Assembly (NCBI GenBank): GCA_035293565.1
Contig: DATGMP010000112.1
Coordinates: 1 to 64,000, forward strand
DNA: 64,000 bases
Reading direction: 5' to 3'
Source of the DNA: DATGMP01 sp035293565
Lineage (GTDB): Bacteria; Pseudomonadota; Alphaproteobacteria; BOG-932; Roseiterribacteraceae
Of the stretch, positions 24,641 through 32,762 are shown piece by piece. Below the pieces are notes generated by a model. That model saw nothing but the letters and a program-made list of their open reading frames with translations, was not told the origin of the DNA and made no database searches. How positions within the stretch are numbered: the first letter of the stretch is position 1; each line of letters opens with the position of its first letter. The translations under genes were made by a program, and so were the position numbers.

Positions 24641-24968
24641 GACGGGCTTCCCCTGATTTGGATTGGGCCGAAAGGACGGCTCAAACGATGCGCCGAATCG
24701 GCCGCGGGCTCCAGGCGGAAGTGTCCGCCCAATGGCATCCGATATATGCATCGCAGCAAAAGACAATATGGTGAGATCCGTCGTTGCATCATGGGAGATA
24801 TGCGCGCTTTGCAGCCACACGCCCATGATTTAAGCCATTCCCTTTCGATTCGGCACGCGCATAACGCGAATGGACTATAGAGCTGCGACAATATTGCACC
24901 GCAACATAAACCTTAAATTTTCGTATATATGACGACGCAATAGGCTATCTCACCAACAGGAGTTATCG
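24641..24968. other. intergenic region, divergent promoters
   Basis: About 330 bp between the LLM oxidoreductase and the small secreted protein. The right half (24840-24960) is AT-rich and probably carries the promoter of the small secreted protein gene, ending in an AGGAG ribosome site. No gene is convincing. Confidence 0.5.
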
Positions 24969-25250
24969 ATGAAGGCGAATGGTTTGGCGTTGGTTGTCGC
25001 GCTCGGCGCGGCGTTCACGATTTCGGCGGCGAAGGCCGAGACCGGTTACTACGCGACGGCGGACCTGGCCCAAGGCGCGTGCGGCGCCGACGAGGTGGTT
25101 TATGTCGACCTCGATCGCGGCCGGTACTACAAGAAGGGGACCGAGGACTTCGGCAAGTCCAGCAACGGCGTCTATGCCTGCGAAAAGGCGGCTCATGCCA
25201 AATATCGCGAGGGCAAGTCCGAGCCGAGCGCGGTTGCCACCAGCAAGTGA
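24969..25250 (+). CDS. small exported protein of unknown function
   Basis: 93 residues with a clear signal peptide (KANGLALVVALGAAFTISAAKAE). The mature 69 residues contain two Cys (GACGADE and YACEKA) likely to form a disulfide, and are rich in Tyr and Lys (DLDRGRYYKKGTEDF). The start has a good AGGAG 6-7 bases upstream, AT-rich DNA before it and an intrinsic terminator after it, so it is an independent, probably well-expressed unit. No family recognised. Confidence 0.75.
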   Translation: MKANGLALVVALGAAFTISAAKAETGYYATADLAQGACGADEVVYVDLDRGRYYKKGTEDFGKSSNGVYACEKAAHAKYREGKSEPSAVATSK

Positions 25251-25301
25251 GCGCGAAAGGCGGCCTTAATCCCTATGGGGGAGGCCGTAAAGGTTCGCCC
25301 C

Positions 25302-27203
25302 TCATCGGTGCAATCTTACAAAACTGATTGGTTCGAGAGGGTCCGGATGCCGACGTCCGGACCCTTTTTCGATTGAGGCCGCTCCGAGTGGCGGCGGCGC
25401 GGCCAGCACGCTCAGAAAGGCTTCTCCGTAGCGCTCCAATTTCTTCTGGCCCATGCCCGGAACACGGGCCAACTCCTCAAGCGTGCGGGGCCTGAGACTC
25501 GCGAGCGCGACCAGCGTCGAATCGTGGAAGATGATGTAGGGTGGAACCCCTTGCGCCCGCGCCAGCTTGCCCCGCTCAGCGCGCAACGCCTCGAATAGCC
25601 GAGCCTCATTCCCGGTCAACCGAATGCTCTGCTCGCCTTTCGCGGGCCCGGCTGCCCGCATGCGCGGCCGGTCGCGGCGCAAAGACAGCGCGCGCTCGCC
25701 GCGCAGAACGGGCCGCGCGGCTTCGGTTGCGCGGAGCGCGCCGAAGGAATCATGATCGATCTCGACCAGTCCGAACGCCACGAGCTGACGGAACACTGAG
25801 CCCCATTCCTTGCGGCCGAGCTCCTTGCCGACGCCGAAGGTCGGAAGCGAATCGTGACCTTGTCGCTCGATCTTTTCGTTCGTGACGCCGGTCAGCACAT
25901 CCACGAGATGGCCGACGCCGAAGCGTTGGCCGGTCCTGAGAATCGCCGAGAGGGCCTTTTGCGCGGCGACCGTTCCATCCCAGGATTCGACAGGCTCGAG
26001 GCACGTGTCGCAATTGCCGCAAGGCTCGACGAGCGTCTCGCCGAAATGCGCCAGCAGCGCCTGCCGTCTGCATCCTGCGGTCTCGCAAAGAGCCAAGAGC
26101 GCATCGAGTTTCGCATGCTCGACGCGCTTCACCTCGGCAGGCGCCTCGCCTTCGGCGATCATGCGGCGGCGTAGCGCCAGATCCTGCATTCCGTAGAGCA
26201 GGAGCGTATCGGACGGCAGCCCGTCGCGACCGGCACGGCCGGTCTCCTGGTAGTAGGCTTCCAGGCTGCCGGGGAGGTCGAGATGGGCGACGAAGCGGAT
26301 GTCCGGCTTGTCGATGCCCATCCCGAAGGCGATGGTCGCCACCAGCACCTGCCCGTCGGATTTGAGGAAGCTGTCCTGGTTGCGGTGCCGGACCGCGGCA
26401 TCGAGGCCGGCATGATAAGGCAGCGCATCGATACCCTCGCCCTGCAGCCAAGCTGCGGTGTCCTCGACCTTGGCCCGCGAGAGGCAATAGACGATCCCGC
26501 TCGCGCCCGACCGTTCGCGAATGAAAGCGAGCAGCTGGCGCTTGGAATCCTGCTTGATCTGGATCGCGTAGCGGATGTTCGGCCGGTCGAAGCTCGCGAG
26601 GAAGAGGCGCGCTTCATCGAGCCTCAGGCGCCGACGAATGTCCTCGCGCGTTTGCGGATCGGCAGTCGCGGTCAGCGCCAGCCGCGGCACGCCCGGGAAC
26701 CGGTCGCGCAGCATGTCGAGCTTCATATATTCGGGTCGGAAATCATGGCCCCATTGGCTGACGCAGTGCGCCTCGTCGATCGCAAAAAGCGCGACCGGCA
26801 CTCCATCCAAGAGATCGAGAAAGGAGGACAGAACAAGCCGCTCGGGCGCCACATAGAGAAGGTCGAGCCTGCCCGCCCTCAGATCGGCACGCACCTGCGC
26901 GCGCTCGGCATCGGTGAGACTGGAATTGAGCGCCGCGGCGCGAACCCCGGCCTGCCGCAACGCCTCGACTTGATCGCGCATCAGCGCGATCAAGGGCGAG
27001 ACGACGACGCCCACGCCCGCGCGGCAGAGCGCGGGAATCTGGTAGCACATCGACTTCCCGCCGCCGGTCGGCATCAGCACGATGGCATCGCCGCCCGTCA
27101 TCACATGATCGACGATCTCGGCCTGCTGGCCGTGGAAAGCGGCATGGCCGAAAACCGTGCGCAATATGTCGAGCGGCGCTTTCCGGTCGGCAGGCCCGGT
27201 CAT
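25302..27203 (-). CDS. recQ: ATP-dependent DNA helicase RecQ
   Basis: 633 residues. Superfamily 2 3'-5' helicase for recombination and fork repair. Walker A MPTGGGKSMCYQIPAL, DEAH box in FAIDEAHCVSQWGHDFRPEY, SAT-like ALTATADPQT, and motif VI YYQETGRAGRDGLPS are all present. The zinc-binding RQC domain has its Cys residues in LCETAGCRRQ and EPCGNCDTCLEP. An HRDC domain is at about 530-600 (LARVPGMGQKKLERYGEAFL). The final 30 or so residues (after SVLAAPPP) are not part of the domain and are encoded across a strong terminator hairpin, so the annotated C-terminus is an extension. The ribosome site is weak. Confidence 0.95.
   Translation of the reverse strand: MTGPADRKAPLDILRTVFGHAAFHGQQAEIVDHVMTGGDAIVLMPTGGGKSMCYQIPALCRAGVGVVVSPLIALMRDQVEALRQAGVRAAALNSSLTDAERAQVRADLRAGRLDLLYVAPERLVLSSFLDLLDGVPVALFAIDEAHCVSQWGHDFRPEYMKLDMLRDRFPGVPRLALTATADPQTREDIRRRLRLDEARLFLASFDRPNIRYAIQIKQDSKRQLLAFIRERSGASGIVYCLSRAKVEDTAAWLQGEGIDALPYHAGLDAAVRHRNQDSFLKSDGQVLVATIAFGMGIDKPDIRFVAHLDLPGSLEAYYQETGRAGRDGLPSDTLLLYGMQDLALRRRMIAEGEAPAEVKRVEHAKLDALLALCETAGCRRQALLAHFGETLVEPCGNCDTCLEPVESWDGTVAAQKALSAILRTGQRFGVGHLVDVLTGVTNEKIERQGHDSLPTFGVGKELGRKEWGSVFRQLVAFGLVEIDHDSFGALRATEAARPVLRGERALSLRRDRPRMRAAGPAKGEQSIRLTGNEARLFEALRAERGKLARAQGVPPYIIFHDSTLVALASLRPRTLEELARVPGMGQKKLERYGEAFLSVLAAPPPLGAASIEKGSGRRHPDPLEPISFVRLHR
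25339..25369 (+). terminator. intrinsic terminator
   Basis: Perfect 9-bp stem GGGTCCGGA / TCCGGACCC with an 8-nt loop, followed at once by TTTTT. It ends the transcript of the small exported protein (stop at 25250). The hairpin lies inside the last 30 codons of the convergent recQ frame. Confidence 0.9.
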
Positions 27204-27393
27204 CGAACGGCGGTCATGGGGAGGTCTTCCTCGAAGGCGCGACTCGCGCTCCCTCGAGGTTAAGCGCCGTGGCGCTGAGGCTCAAGAATCGCGGCGCCCC
27301 ATTTCCGCCGTTTTGCTCAACATGCTGTTAACTATTAACGCCGCAAGATCGGTTGCATCAGTTCAGGAGACGCCAACCGTAGGGAGAAACACC

Positions 27394-27606
27394 ATGGTCC
27401 GTTCGATCACCGCCCATATCTCTCTCGATCAGTTCGAAAAGGCGGCGCACTATCTACGCTCCGTCGGATATAGCGTGGGCGTCGGCATCAATCCGGACAA
27501 TGGCGCGATCCGTATGCTGATCAGCGGCAACGAGCAGGGCGATCCGCTGATGCTCGAAGCCGGCCAGTCGACCGATCTCGATATTTCCCCCGACTCCATC
27601 CATTGA
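27394..27606 (+). CDS. small hypothetical protein
   Basis: 70 residues, no family recognised. The sequence MVRSITAHISLDQFEKAAHYLRSVGYSV-like opening suggests a compact alpha/beta fold; the second half has NPDNGAIRMLISGNEQGDPL. No signal peptide. ATG 27394 is set by AGGGAGA 7 bases upstream; the frame is open to 27157 but overlaps recQ there. A repeat element follows 6 bases after the stop. Confidence 0.65.
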   Translation: MVRSITAHISLDQFEKAAHYLRSVGYSVGVGINPDNGAIRMLISGNEQGDPLMLEAGQSTDLDISPDSIH

Positions 27607-27612
27607 CCCCTT

Positions 27613-27667
27613 CGTCATCCCGCAAAGGCGGGGATCCAGCCCCGGAGCCGCGTCCGGGAGAATGACG
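27613..27667. repeat. REP-like palindromic repeat
   Basis: Contains GTCATCCCGCAAAGGCGGGGATCC-type sequence (split here as CATCCCGC, AAAG, GCGGGGAT) and a second stem CCCGGAGCCGCGTCCGGG, ending GAATGACGG, so that the ends GTCAT / ATGAC pair. This is a widespread intergenic repeat type in proteobacteria and differs from the element at 1613. Confidence 0.7.
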
Positions 27668-27755
27668 GCTCAGATTGGCCCTAGAGGGGATTGGCAGCCT
27701 TCCCGGTTCCGCCGATAACAGGCGGCGACAACCACACACGAGGGAAGGAAGGAAC

Positions 27756-28133
27756 ATGCGCACCGCCAGGGATCTCGCCGTCGCTTCGTTGAGCGCGGTC
27801 AAGGCCGGCGACCGCCAAGGCTGGCTCGACCTTTATGAGGAGGACGCGATCGTCGAGGACCCGGTCGGCCCTTCGCACTTCGATCCCGAGGGCAAGGGTC
27901 ACCGCGGCAAGGCGGCAATCGCCAAATTCTGGGACGTGTTCAGCGCCAATCAGGGCGGCTTCGATTTCGAAATCCACAAGACAGCGCTCTGCGCGGACGA
28001 GCTCGCGGCGTATGCCACGCTCCACATTACGCTGAAGGACGGGCAGAAATTCAGCGTCGACGTCCTGAACGTCTATAAGCGTTCTCCGAATGGCAAGCTC
28101 GCATCCCTGCGCTCCTTCTGGGAAGGCGGCTGA
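27756..28133 (+). CDS. NTF2-like / SnoaL-like protein
   Basis: 125 residues of the cone-shaped NTF2 fold. The helix-strand opening is AVASLSAVKAGDRQGWLDLY, then the signature EEDAIVEDPVGPS, RGKAAIAKFWDVF and the C-terminal LNVYKRSPNGKLASLRSFW. It shares the VEDPVG block, with its Asp, with the ketosteroid-isomerase-like gene at 16698, but the catalytic Tyr near residue 14 is not evident. Ligand unknown. ATG 27756 follows GGAAGGAAGG. The next gene is an SDR, 119 bp downstream on the same strand, and the pair may act on one substrate. Confidence 0.85.
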   Translation: MRTARDLAVASLSAVKAGDRQGWLDLYEEDAIVEDPVGPSHFDPEGKGHRGKAAIAKFWDVFSANQGGFDFEIHKTALCADELAAYATLHITLKDGQKFSVDVLNVYKRSPNGKLASLRSFWEGG

Positions 28134-28252
28134 GAGACCAAGGGCAGCGCCTTTCCAAACGAGTTAGCGGGAATTCACAATCCGAGCCGAGTCCGACCTC
28201 TTGGCCGGCATGCTACTCATGCCCGAGAATGCGAGGCATTGGGGAAGAGGTC

Positions 28253-29047
28253 ATGAAACTCGTCGAGAACAAGGTCGCCGTCATCACGGGCATCGGCCCG
28301 GGCATGGGCAAGGAGATCGCGCTGCTCTTCGCCCGTCACGGCGCGAAGCTCGCAATCGGCGCGCGCCGCCCGGAAACGGTCGACGAGACCGCCGCGGAAA
28401 TTCGCGCGATGGGCGGCGAGGTGATCACGGCCAAGGTCGATCTGACCCAGGAGGCGTCCTGCCGCGCGATCGTCGATCAGGCGGTCAAGACCTATGGCGG
28501 GGTCGATGTGGTTGTCCAGAACGGCGCGCTGATCGGCGACTATAAGCGGGTCGAGGACGCCGACTACGCGGTCTGGCGCGAGCTGTTCGAGGGCAACGTG
28601 CTGGGCGCCATCTCGCTCTTCAAGGCGGCGCTGCCTTCGATGAAAGAGAAGGGCGACGGCCGCATCATCCTGATTAATTCCGGCGCCGGCAACAACCGCC
28701 CGCCGGAGGGCTTGGCGCCGTATGGAGCGTCCAAGGGGGCGCTGGCGTCGCTCGTCCGTTCGATCGCGGTCGAGGCGGGCCGCTATGGCATCCGCTGCAA
28801 CGGCGTCCATCTGGGCGGCATCGACGGCGCCAACCACCGCGACTGGATCGAGCAGATCGCGGCGCCCAGCTACGGCATGACGCCCGACGAGTTCATGGAG
28901 ATGCGCTACCGCGAATATCTGCCGATGCGCTACATCCCGACCGCCGCCGAAAGCGCCGGTATCGTCGTCTTTCTCGCCTCCGACCTCGCCCGGCCGATCA
29001 CCGGCCAGGCCATCTCGGTCAATGGCGGGGAGTGGTTCGGGAGGTAA
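28253..29047 (+). CDS. SDR family oxidoreductase
   Basis: 264 residues. Cofactor motif TGIGPGMGKEIALLFARHG, NAG-equivalent VVQNGALIG, the catalytic Ser in LINSGAGNNRP and Tyr/Lys in PYGASKGALASLV, and the C-terminal PITGQAISVNGGEWFG typical of classical SDRs. The usual TGxxxGIG is TGIGPGMG here. ATG 28253 follows GGGGAAGAGG; an in-frame start at 28229 is less likely. It probably forms an operon with the NTF2-like protein. Confidence 0.9.
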   Translation: MKLVENKVAVITGIGPGMGKEIALLFARHGAKLAIGARRPETVDETAAEIRAMGGEVITAKVDLTQEASCRAIVDQAVKTYGGVDVVVQNGALIGDYKRVEDADYAVWRELFEGNVLGAISLFKAALPSMKEKGDGRIILINSGAGNNRPPEGLAPYGASKGALASLVRSIAVEAGRYGIRCNGVHLGGIDGANHRDWIEQIAAPSYGMTPDEFMEMRYREYLPMRYIPTAAESAGIVVFLASDLARPITGQAISVNGGEWFGR

Positions 29048-29253
29048 GCACCGACTTCTGGCCTCATCGGAGAAACCTTCTCCCTTTCCGTCGACGCCTT
29101 GGGCCTGTTCTCGTTGCGAGAAGGCTAGTGAGACCCGGTGGGGATCCAATTCGTCGAGGAGCATGGCCCGGAACCGCCGAATAAAGAATCGGGCCAAGGG
29201 TCCCGTTGTGTATGGGCGTGACGATATGTGCCGATTCCAACCCGTCAAGGGTC

Positions 29254-29457
29254 CTATGGGGCAGGCGACGACGATAAACGCGACGTTGAATTTGACGGGC
29301 TATAGAGCTCAATTTCGATTGCCACCGCTTCCCACATGTCAGCCAGGCGCGAAAGCTGCAACGTCAGAACAAGCGAAGGGGACTCCCGCGCTAGACGCCG
29401 GCAGTCCGAAGCTCGATCTTGACACTCTCCAGATCCTAGAAATGGAGACCTGGGCAT
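29254..29457 (-). CDS. small Cys-containing CRRLA-motif protein
   Basis: 67 residues with the core CQDRASDCRRLARES followed by LQLSRLADMWEAVAIE. It belongs to a class of short helical alphaproteobacterial proteins with pattern C-x-R-A-x-x-C-R-x-L-A, then a second helix L-x-x-x-A-x-x-W/Y-E-x-x-A; the function is unknown. A good AGGAG site precedes the ATG. A paralogue lies at 30156-30323. A frame on the opposite strand covers this stretch but resembles nothing. Confidence 0.6.
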   Translation of the reverse strand: MPRSPFLGSGECQDRASDCRRLARESPSLVLTLQLSRLADMWEAVAIEIELYSPSNSTSRLSSSPAP

Positions 29458-29638
29458 AGGTACGCTCCTGCGCGGTGTAGGCGGGAGCGCATGACAGTCT
29501 CTCAGTCACCGACGCCTACGGAGAGGCCCGAGCCGATGATGCTTTAGACATAGGCTGAAGGAAGAAGCGTTTCGAGGAAAATTTCCAAGAACCGTCGCTC
29601 CGGGCGTTGGTTCTACCCTGGTTCGGACCTGACCGCGC

Positions 29639-30004
29639 TTAGAGCTTCAGTAGTTCATCCTCCCAGTCGCCGCGGACGAAATTCGTGACGGCGATCACGT
29701 CCCCCTCCGCCCATTGAATGCGCAGCAGCGGCACCTGCCGGCAGATTTCCAGGCCGTAAGGCATATCAGGGCGCGTGTGCTGTCGCGCCACGGCATGGCG
29801 ATAGCCGGGCGAGGCTGCTTCTTCGGGAGCCAGATCATTGAACGGAGTCCAATGCCGGAAAAGCCAGCCGTCCAGCCGCAACTCTATCAACCGTACGACA
29901 TCACGCTGCTGCAGCAGACTGCCTCGCTCGCGTAACAGCGGCATGACGTGATCGCGAAGCGCGCGCGCGCGATCGTCGTTGTCCGATACCAGTTGTAACG
30001 TCAT
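29639..30004 (-). CDS. hypothetical protein
   Basis: 121 residues, no family recognised. Probably helical first half (DDRARALRDHVMPLLRERGSL, then RDVVRLIELRLDGWLF), then a Pro/His-containing middle and an acidic C-terminus (IQWAEGDVIAVTNF). No signal peptide or membrane helix. ATG 30004 is preceded directly by an in-frame GTG; the ribosome site is weak. Confidence 0.55.
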   Translation of the reverse strand: MTLQLVSDNDDRARALRDHVMPLLRERGSLLQQRDVVRLIELRLDGWLFRHWTPFNDLAPEEAASPGYRHAVARQHTRPDMPYGLEICRQVPLLRIQWAEGDVIAVTNFVRGDWEDELLKL

Positions 30005-30155
30005 CACCCGCGCGACCTATGACAAGTTCGCCCGTGCGCCGCCATGATCATGACGACCGCACGTCGGACGATCCAGGTGGGTACCAGTTCCTATCAACTA
30101 TGGACGGCTCGAGTGAGGCGAGAAGGAGTACCCATGAACTGACGCTCCGCGCCCA

Positions 30156-30323
30156 TCAGTGCTGCGTTGAAACTCTACCGTAGCGGGCGGCCAGCAATTC
30201 GTATGACCGCGCCATTTCCAGGAACAGCCTTTCAGCGCTTGCGTCGACGGCCTCTTCGGCCAGCCGGCGACAGTTCTTCGCACGACAGAGAAGAACCACG
30301 CTATGATCTTTGGCTTCGGTCAC
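30156..30323 (-). CDS. 55-residue CRRLA-motif protein
   Basis: Short frame with GTG start and a GAGGTGA site about 7 bases before it. Core CRAKNCRRLAEEAVDAS, then ERLFLEMARSYELLAARYG, gives the same two-helix pattern as the gene at 29254-29457, with two Cys five residues apart in the first helix. Function unknown. It belongs to a same-strand run of small genes leading from cspA. Confidence 0.6.
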   Translation of the reverse strand: MTEAKDHSVVLLCRAKNCRRLAEEAVDASAERLFLEMARSYELLAARYGRVSTQH

Positions 30324-30427
30324 CTTGTCACCTCGGCTTTCGAGCAGTCAGCTCGATCCGCTGCAATCGGATGAAATGGATCGGGAGCCTCATCGTCAGT
30401 GCGCACGTCGGGGTGCACCTTGGGCGA

Positions 30428-30586
30428 TCAAAGCGATAGTATCGGCGATAAGACACCATCGAGCGGCCGCCTGGGTTCGTTGTGCAGGTTTCGAGCGTGC
30501 ATCCTGGCGCGGCGGCACGCGTTGGTCCCGTGACTCGCAATCATGCGGTGGGCCACCTCGACGATCACCTCGGCTTCGGAGTGCAT
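30428..30586 (-). CDS. 52-residue small protein
   Basis: ATG with AAGGA 5 bases upstream. The sequence begins MHSEAEVIVEVAHRMIASHG and continues with an Arg/Ala/His helix (CRRARMHARNL). The pattern of a hydrophobic helix ending in HG followed by an Ala/Arg helix recalls a widespread class of short alphaproteobacterial proteins with A-x-x-L-I-x-x-H/Y-G; function unknown. Confidence rests on ribosome site and this pattern only. Confidence 0.45.
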   Translation of the reverse strand: MHSEAEVIVEVAHRMIASHGTNACRRARMHARNLHNEPRRPLDGVLSPILSL

Positions 30587-30700
30587 GGCGTTCCTTGCTC
30601 GCGATTTTCACGCGGACGACTATACTCTTATCCGTGCGGACAATCTGCTCGATCACGCAGCAGAGTGCTGGCACATCTCCGCATAGGCCAGTTCACCTTA

Positions 30701-31372
30701 TCAGACTATCGGCAAACAGAAGATGACGGCCGCGTAGTGGCATCCCGCTCCGGCCAGAACGAACGCATGCCAAATCGCGGCTTGATATCGCAACCGGCTC
30801 CAGAGATGGAAAGGAACGCCTAGAGTGTAGAGAACGGCGCCGGCGGCAAGCAGCAGGATCGCGTTCATCGGCATCCCGCGGAACACGGGGCCGGGATCGG
30901 CAAGGATGGTCCATCCGAGCAACAGATACACGGCCACCGAAAGCCGCTTGAAACGGGCGCCCAGGAACAGCTTTGCTGCGACGCCCACGGCCGCGACGCA
31001 CCAGACGAACGCCAGCATCTGACGTCCATGGGATCCGGCTGCCGGCGCGAGCGTGAAGGGGGTGTAGGTTCCGGCGATCATCACGAAGATGGCGGCATGA
31101 TCGAGGCGCCGGAAAATGCTCTTCCAAGTGCTGGGACCGATCAGGTTGTAGAGCGCCGAACAAGCGAACATCAAGACGAGGCCCATCGCGTAGATGGCCA
31201 AGCCGATGTCGCGCGTGGCGCCTGCGTGCGGGCGCGTCGCGGCAAACAGTCCGATACAAGCAGCGGCGGCGAAAATTATACTGGCGCCGTGAACTATACC
31301 ATCAGCCACGACTTCGCCGCGGGGCTGCTCGTCGACGGATGGTCCGTCACTCACGGACCAGATGGCCGTCAT
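30701..31372 (-). CDS. trhA: hemolysin III / TrhA family membrane protein
   Basis: 223 residues with seven predicted membrane helices. Signature motifs of the PAQR/hemolysin III family are GIVHGASIIFAAAACIGL, SALYNLI...FRRLDHAAIFVMIAGTYTPF, and HAFVLAGAGCHYAAV near the end, including the conserved Ser, Asp and His residues that bind metal in this superfamily. Homologues are implicated in membrane lipid and energy homeostasis rather than true hemolysis. The start is uncertain: ATG 31372 lacks a clear ribosome site and a nearby GTG is possible. It lies beside cspA and near a desaturase, consistent with membrane adaptation. Confidence 0.88.
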   Translation of the reverse strand: MTAIWSVSDGPSVDEQPRGEVVADGIVHGASIIFAAAACIGLFAATRPHAGATRDIGLAIYAMGLVLMFACSALYNLIGPSTWKSIFRRLDHAAIFVMIAGTYTPFTLAPAAGSHGRQMLAFVWCVAAVGVAAKLFLGARFKRLSVAVYLLLGWTILADPGPVFRGMPMNAILLLAAGAVLYTLGVPFHLWSRLRYQAAIWHAFVLAGAGCHYAAVIFCLPIV

Positions 31373-31433
31373 GCTTTGACGGTCATACCGGTATACGGGA
31401 TCTCGTTCTGTCGAGAGCCTCGCCACGTCGACT

Positions 31434-31646
31434 TCAGCGCCGAAGCTCGAGTTCCGTCGCGACACGATTGGGGCCGTTGACAGTCGGCCGGATACGATAC
31501 TGGTAGCTTCCCGCCCGGTCCCGGGGCATGACACCGACTATGACAAAGCGCTCGCTCGACTGTCCGCGACCTAGCGAGTTCTGAGCAGAGAAATAGACAT
31601 AATCATCGACGCGAAACCGCGGTCCGTTCTGCTGATTGGAGCTCAT
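31434..31646 (-). CDS. small hypothetical protein
   Basis: 70 residues, probably a compact beta domain: RFRVDDYVYFSAQNSLGRGQ, FVIVGVMPRDRAGSYQYRI and TELELRR resemble a small SH3/KOW-like strand pattern, but no family is recognised. AAGGAAA precedes the ATG. It is 97 bp downstream of cspA on the same strand, beyond the cspA terminator. Confidence 0.6.
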   Translation of the reverse strand: MSSNQQNGPRFRVDDYVYFSAQNSLGRGQSSERFVIVGVMPRDRAGSYQYRIRPTVNGPNRVATELELRR

Positions 31647-31704
31647 GATGATTTTCCTTGAGGAGGCGGGCCAGGGACCAACGCGGAAACCGGCCCAACA
31701 CCCA

Positions 31705-31734
31705 AATCAAAACGGCGCCCTCGGCGGGCGCCGC
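31705..31734 (-). terminator. intrinsic terminator of cspA
   Basis: On the transcribed strand a GGCGCCC / GGGCGCC stem with 5-nt loop is followed by GTTTTGATTT, 8-10 bases after the cspA stop codon. Confidence 0.8.
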
Positions 31735-31742
31735 TGTCGACT

Positions 31743-31949
31743 TTAGGCGGCCTTTAGATCGACCGCCGAGCTTTTGCCGTTGTTACCGGCCTCGACCGCG
31801 AAGATCACCTTTTGGCCGTCGACCAGGGAACGCATCCCAGCCCGTTCGACCGCTGAAATATGGACAAAGACGTCCTTGGAGCCGTCGTCGGGCTGGATGA
31901 AACCGAAGCCCTTGTTCACATTGAACCATTTTACTGTACCTGAAGCCAT
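31743..31949 (-). CDS. cspA: cold shock protein CspA
   Basis: 68-residue OB-fold single-stranded nucleic-acid chaperone. RNP1 is KGFGFIQ and RNP2 is VFVHIS; the opening is ASGTVKWFNVNKG. The ATG follows GGGAGAAGC. Family members melt RNA secondary structure at low temperature. A likely promoter about 130 bp upstream would give a long leader, as in cold-inducible csp genes, and a clear terminator follows. Confidence 0.96.
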   Translation of the reverse strand: MASGTVKWFNVNKGFGFIQPDDGSKDVFVHISAVERAGMRSLVDGQKVIFAVEAGNNGKSSAVDLKAA

Positions 31950-32082
31950 GTTGCTTCTCCCAATGGGTGCAGCCGATCGGACGACCGGCTGGTCAAATTT
32001 CGAAACGGGAGAACCGGGTCGGCCGCTCGGCAAGCGTAACGGATAGTGACGGGGTGGACCCTTCAGAAACTCAAGTAAGCGC

Positions 32083-32111
32083 TAAATGGCGATTTTACTC
32101 GTGATTGTCAA
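32083..32111 (-). promoter_or_regulatory. possible cspA promoter
   Basis: On the minus strand a consensus TTGACA (32111-32106) is followed after 17 bases by CATTTA (32088-32083). It would start a leader of roughly 125 nt before cspA. The -35 match is perfect, the -10 weak. Confidence 0.4.
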
Positions 32112-32328
32112 TCCCTTAGGGGCAAATTCTCAGAACTGTCTTCCAGCCTTGGCAAAAAACCCTGAAAAATTGATCAGCTTGCACTTATTATAATATATCG
32201 CATATATTGGATCACAGATCGACAAGATCGCCTCGTCGCCGCGATCATTCGTTGCAAGCACTTTGTTACTGCCGAAGGCAGCTTGTAACACGCGCGATTC
32301 CACTCTGCAGCAGAAAGCGATTCGCCAG

Positions 32329-32589
32329 ATGAGCCCCCCGACGACAGCATCGTTGGCCACGGTGTCCGACTTCGAATTTGTCCGAAAGCTTTTGGGGCGC
32401 GTCGCGCGCGCCGAGCGGAAACGGCGGCTCTTGCCGGAAGAAGCAGGGCCCGTGCGCGCGGTTCAGGAGCGTTGGCGCCTGGACGGCGAGTCGATCGCCC
32501 TTACGCCCGGACAGCGCGAAACGTTGCTTGGGCTGGTGCGAAAAATGGAGGCACGGATGAAAACTGCGCCCTACACGCCGTTCCGCTAG
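32329..32589 (+). CDS. hypothetical protein
   Basis: 86 residues, no family recognised. A helical, highly charged protein: FVRKLLGRVARAERKRRLLP, then VQERWRLDGESIALTPGQRE and LLGLVRKMEARMK. No signal peptide. The frame is open upstream to 32263, but the ATG at 32329 is where the protein-like composition begins. It is preceded by an AT-rich stretch (32130-32220) that may carry its promoter. Confidence 0.5.
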   Translation: MSPPTTASLATVSDFEFVRKLLGRVARAERKRRLLPEEAGPVRAVQERWRLDGESIALTPGQRETLLGLVRKMEARMKTAPYTPFR

Positions 32590-32762
32590 CCTGACGGCCG
32601 TTGTCGTCGATCACCCCCGAGGGCGTGGCGCCTAGCCGCCGAAGCACCTCTTATTGCCCTTGTTGCATGGGCCTCGCGTACCGCCAAAACAGACTCGTGC
32701 CGCTTGAACTTACGGGCTTGGCTGCGCTCGCATGAGCCCATCACATCCGGTAGGATGAGCGC

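Noticed and set aside
16229..29047. Steroid-degradation gene cluster
   Set aside because: KSI-like, NAT, SDR, LLM and NTF2-like genes are scattered on both strands with unrelated genes between them; no ring-cleavage or side-chain enzymes are present.
29022..29459. 145-codon + strand frame after the SDR
   Set aside because: Begins inside the SDR, has no ribosome site, and covers the CRRLA-type gene on the opposite strand, which has both a motif and an AGGAG site.
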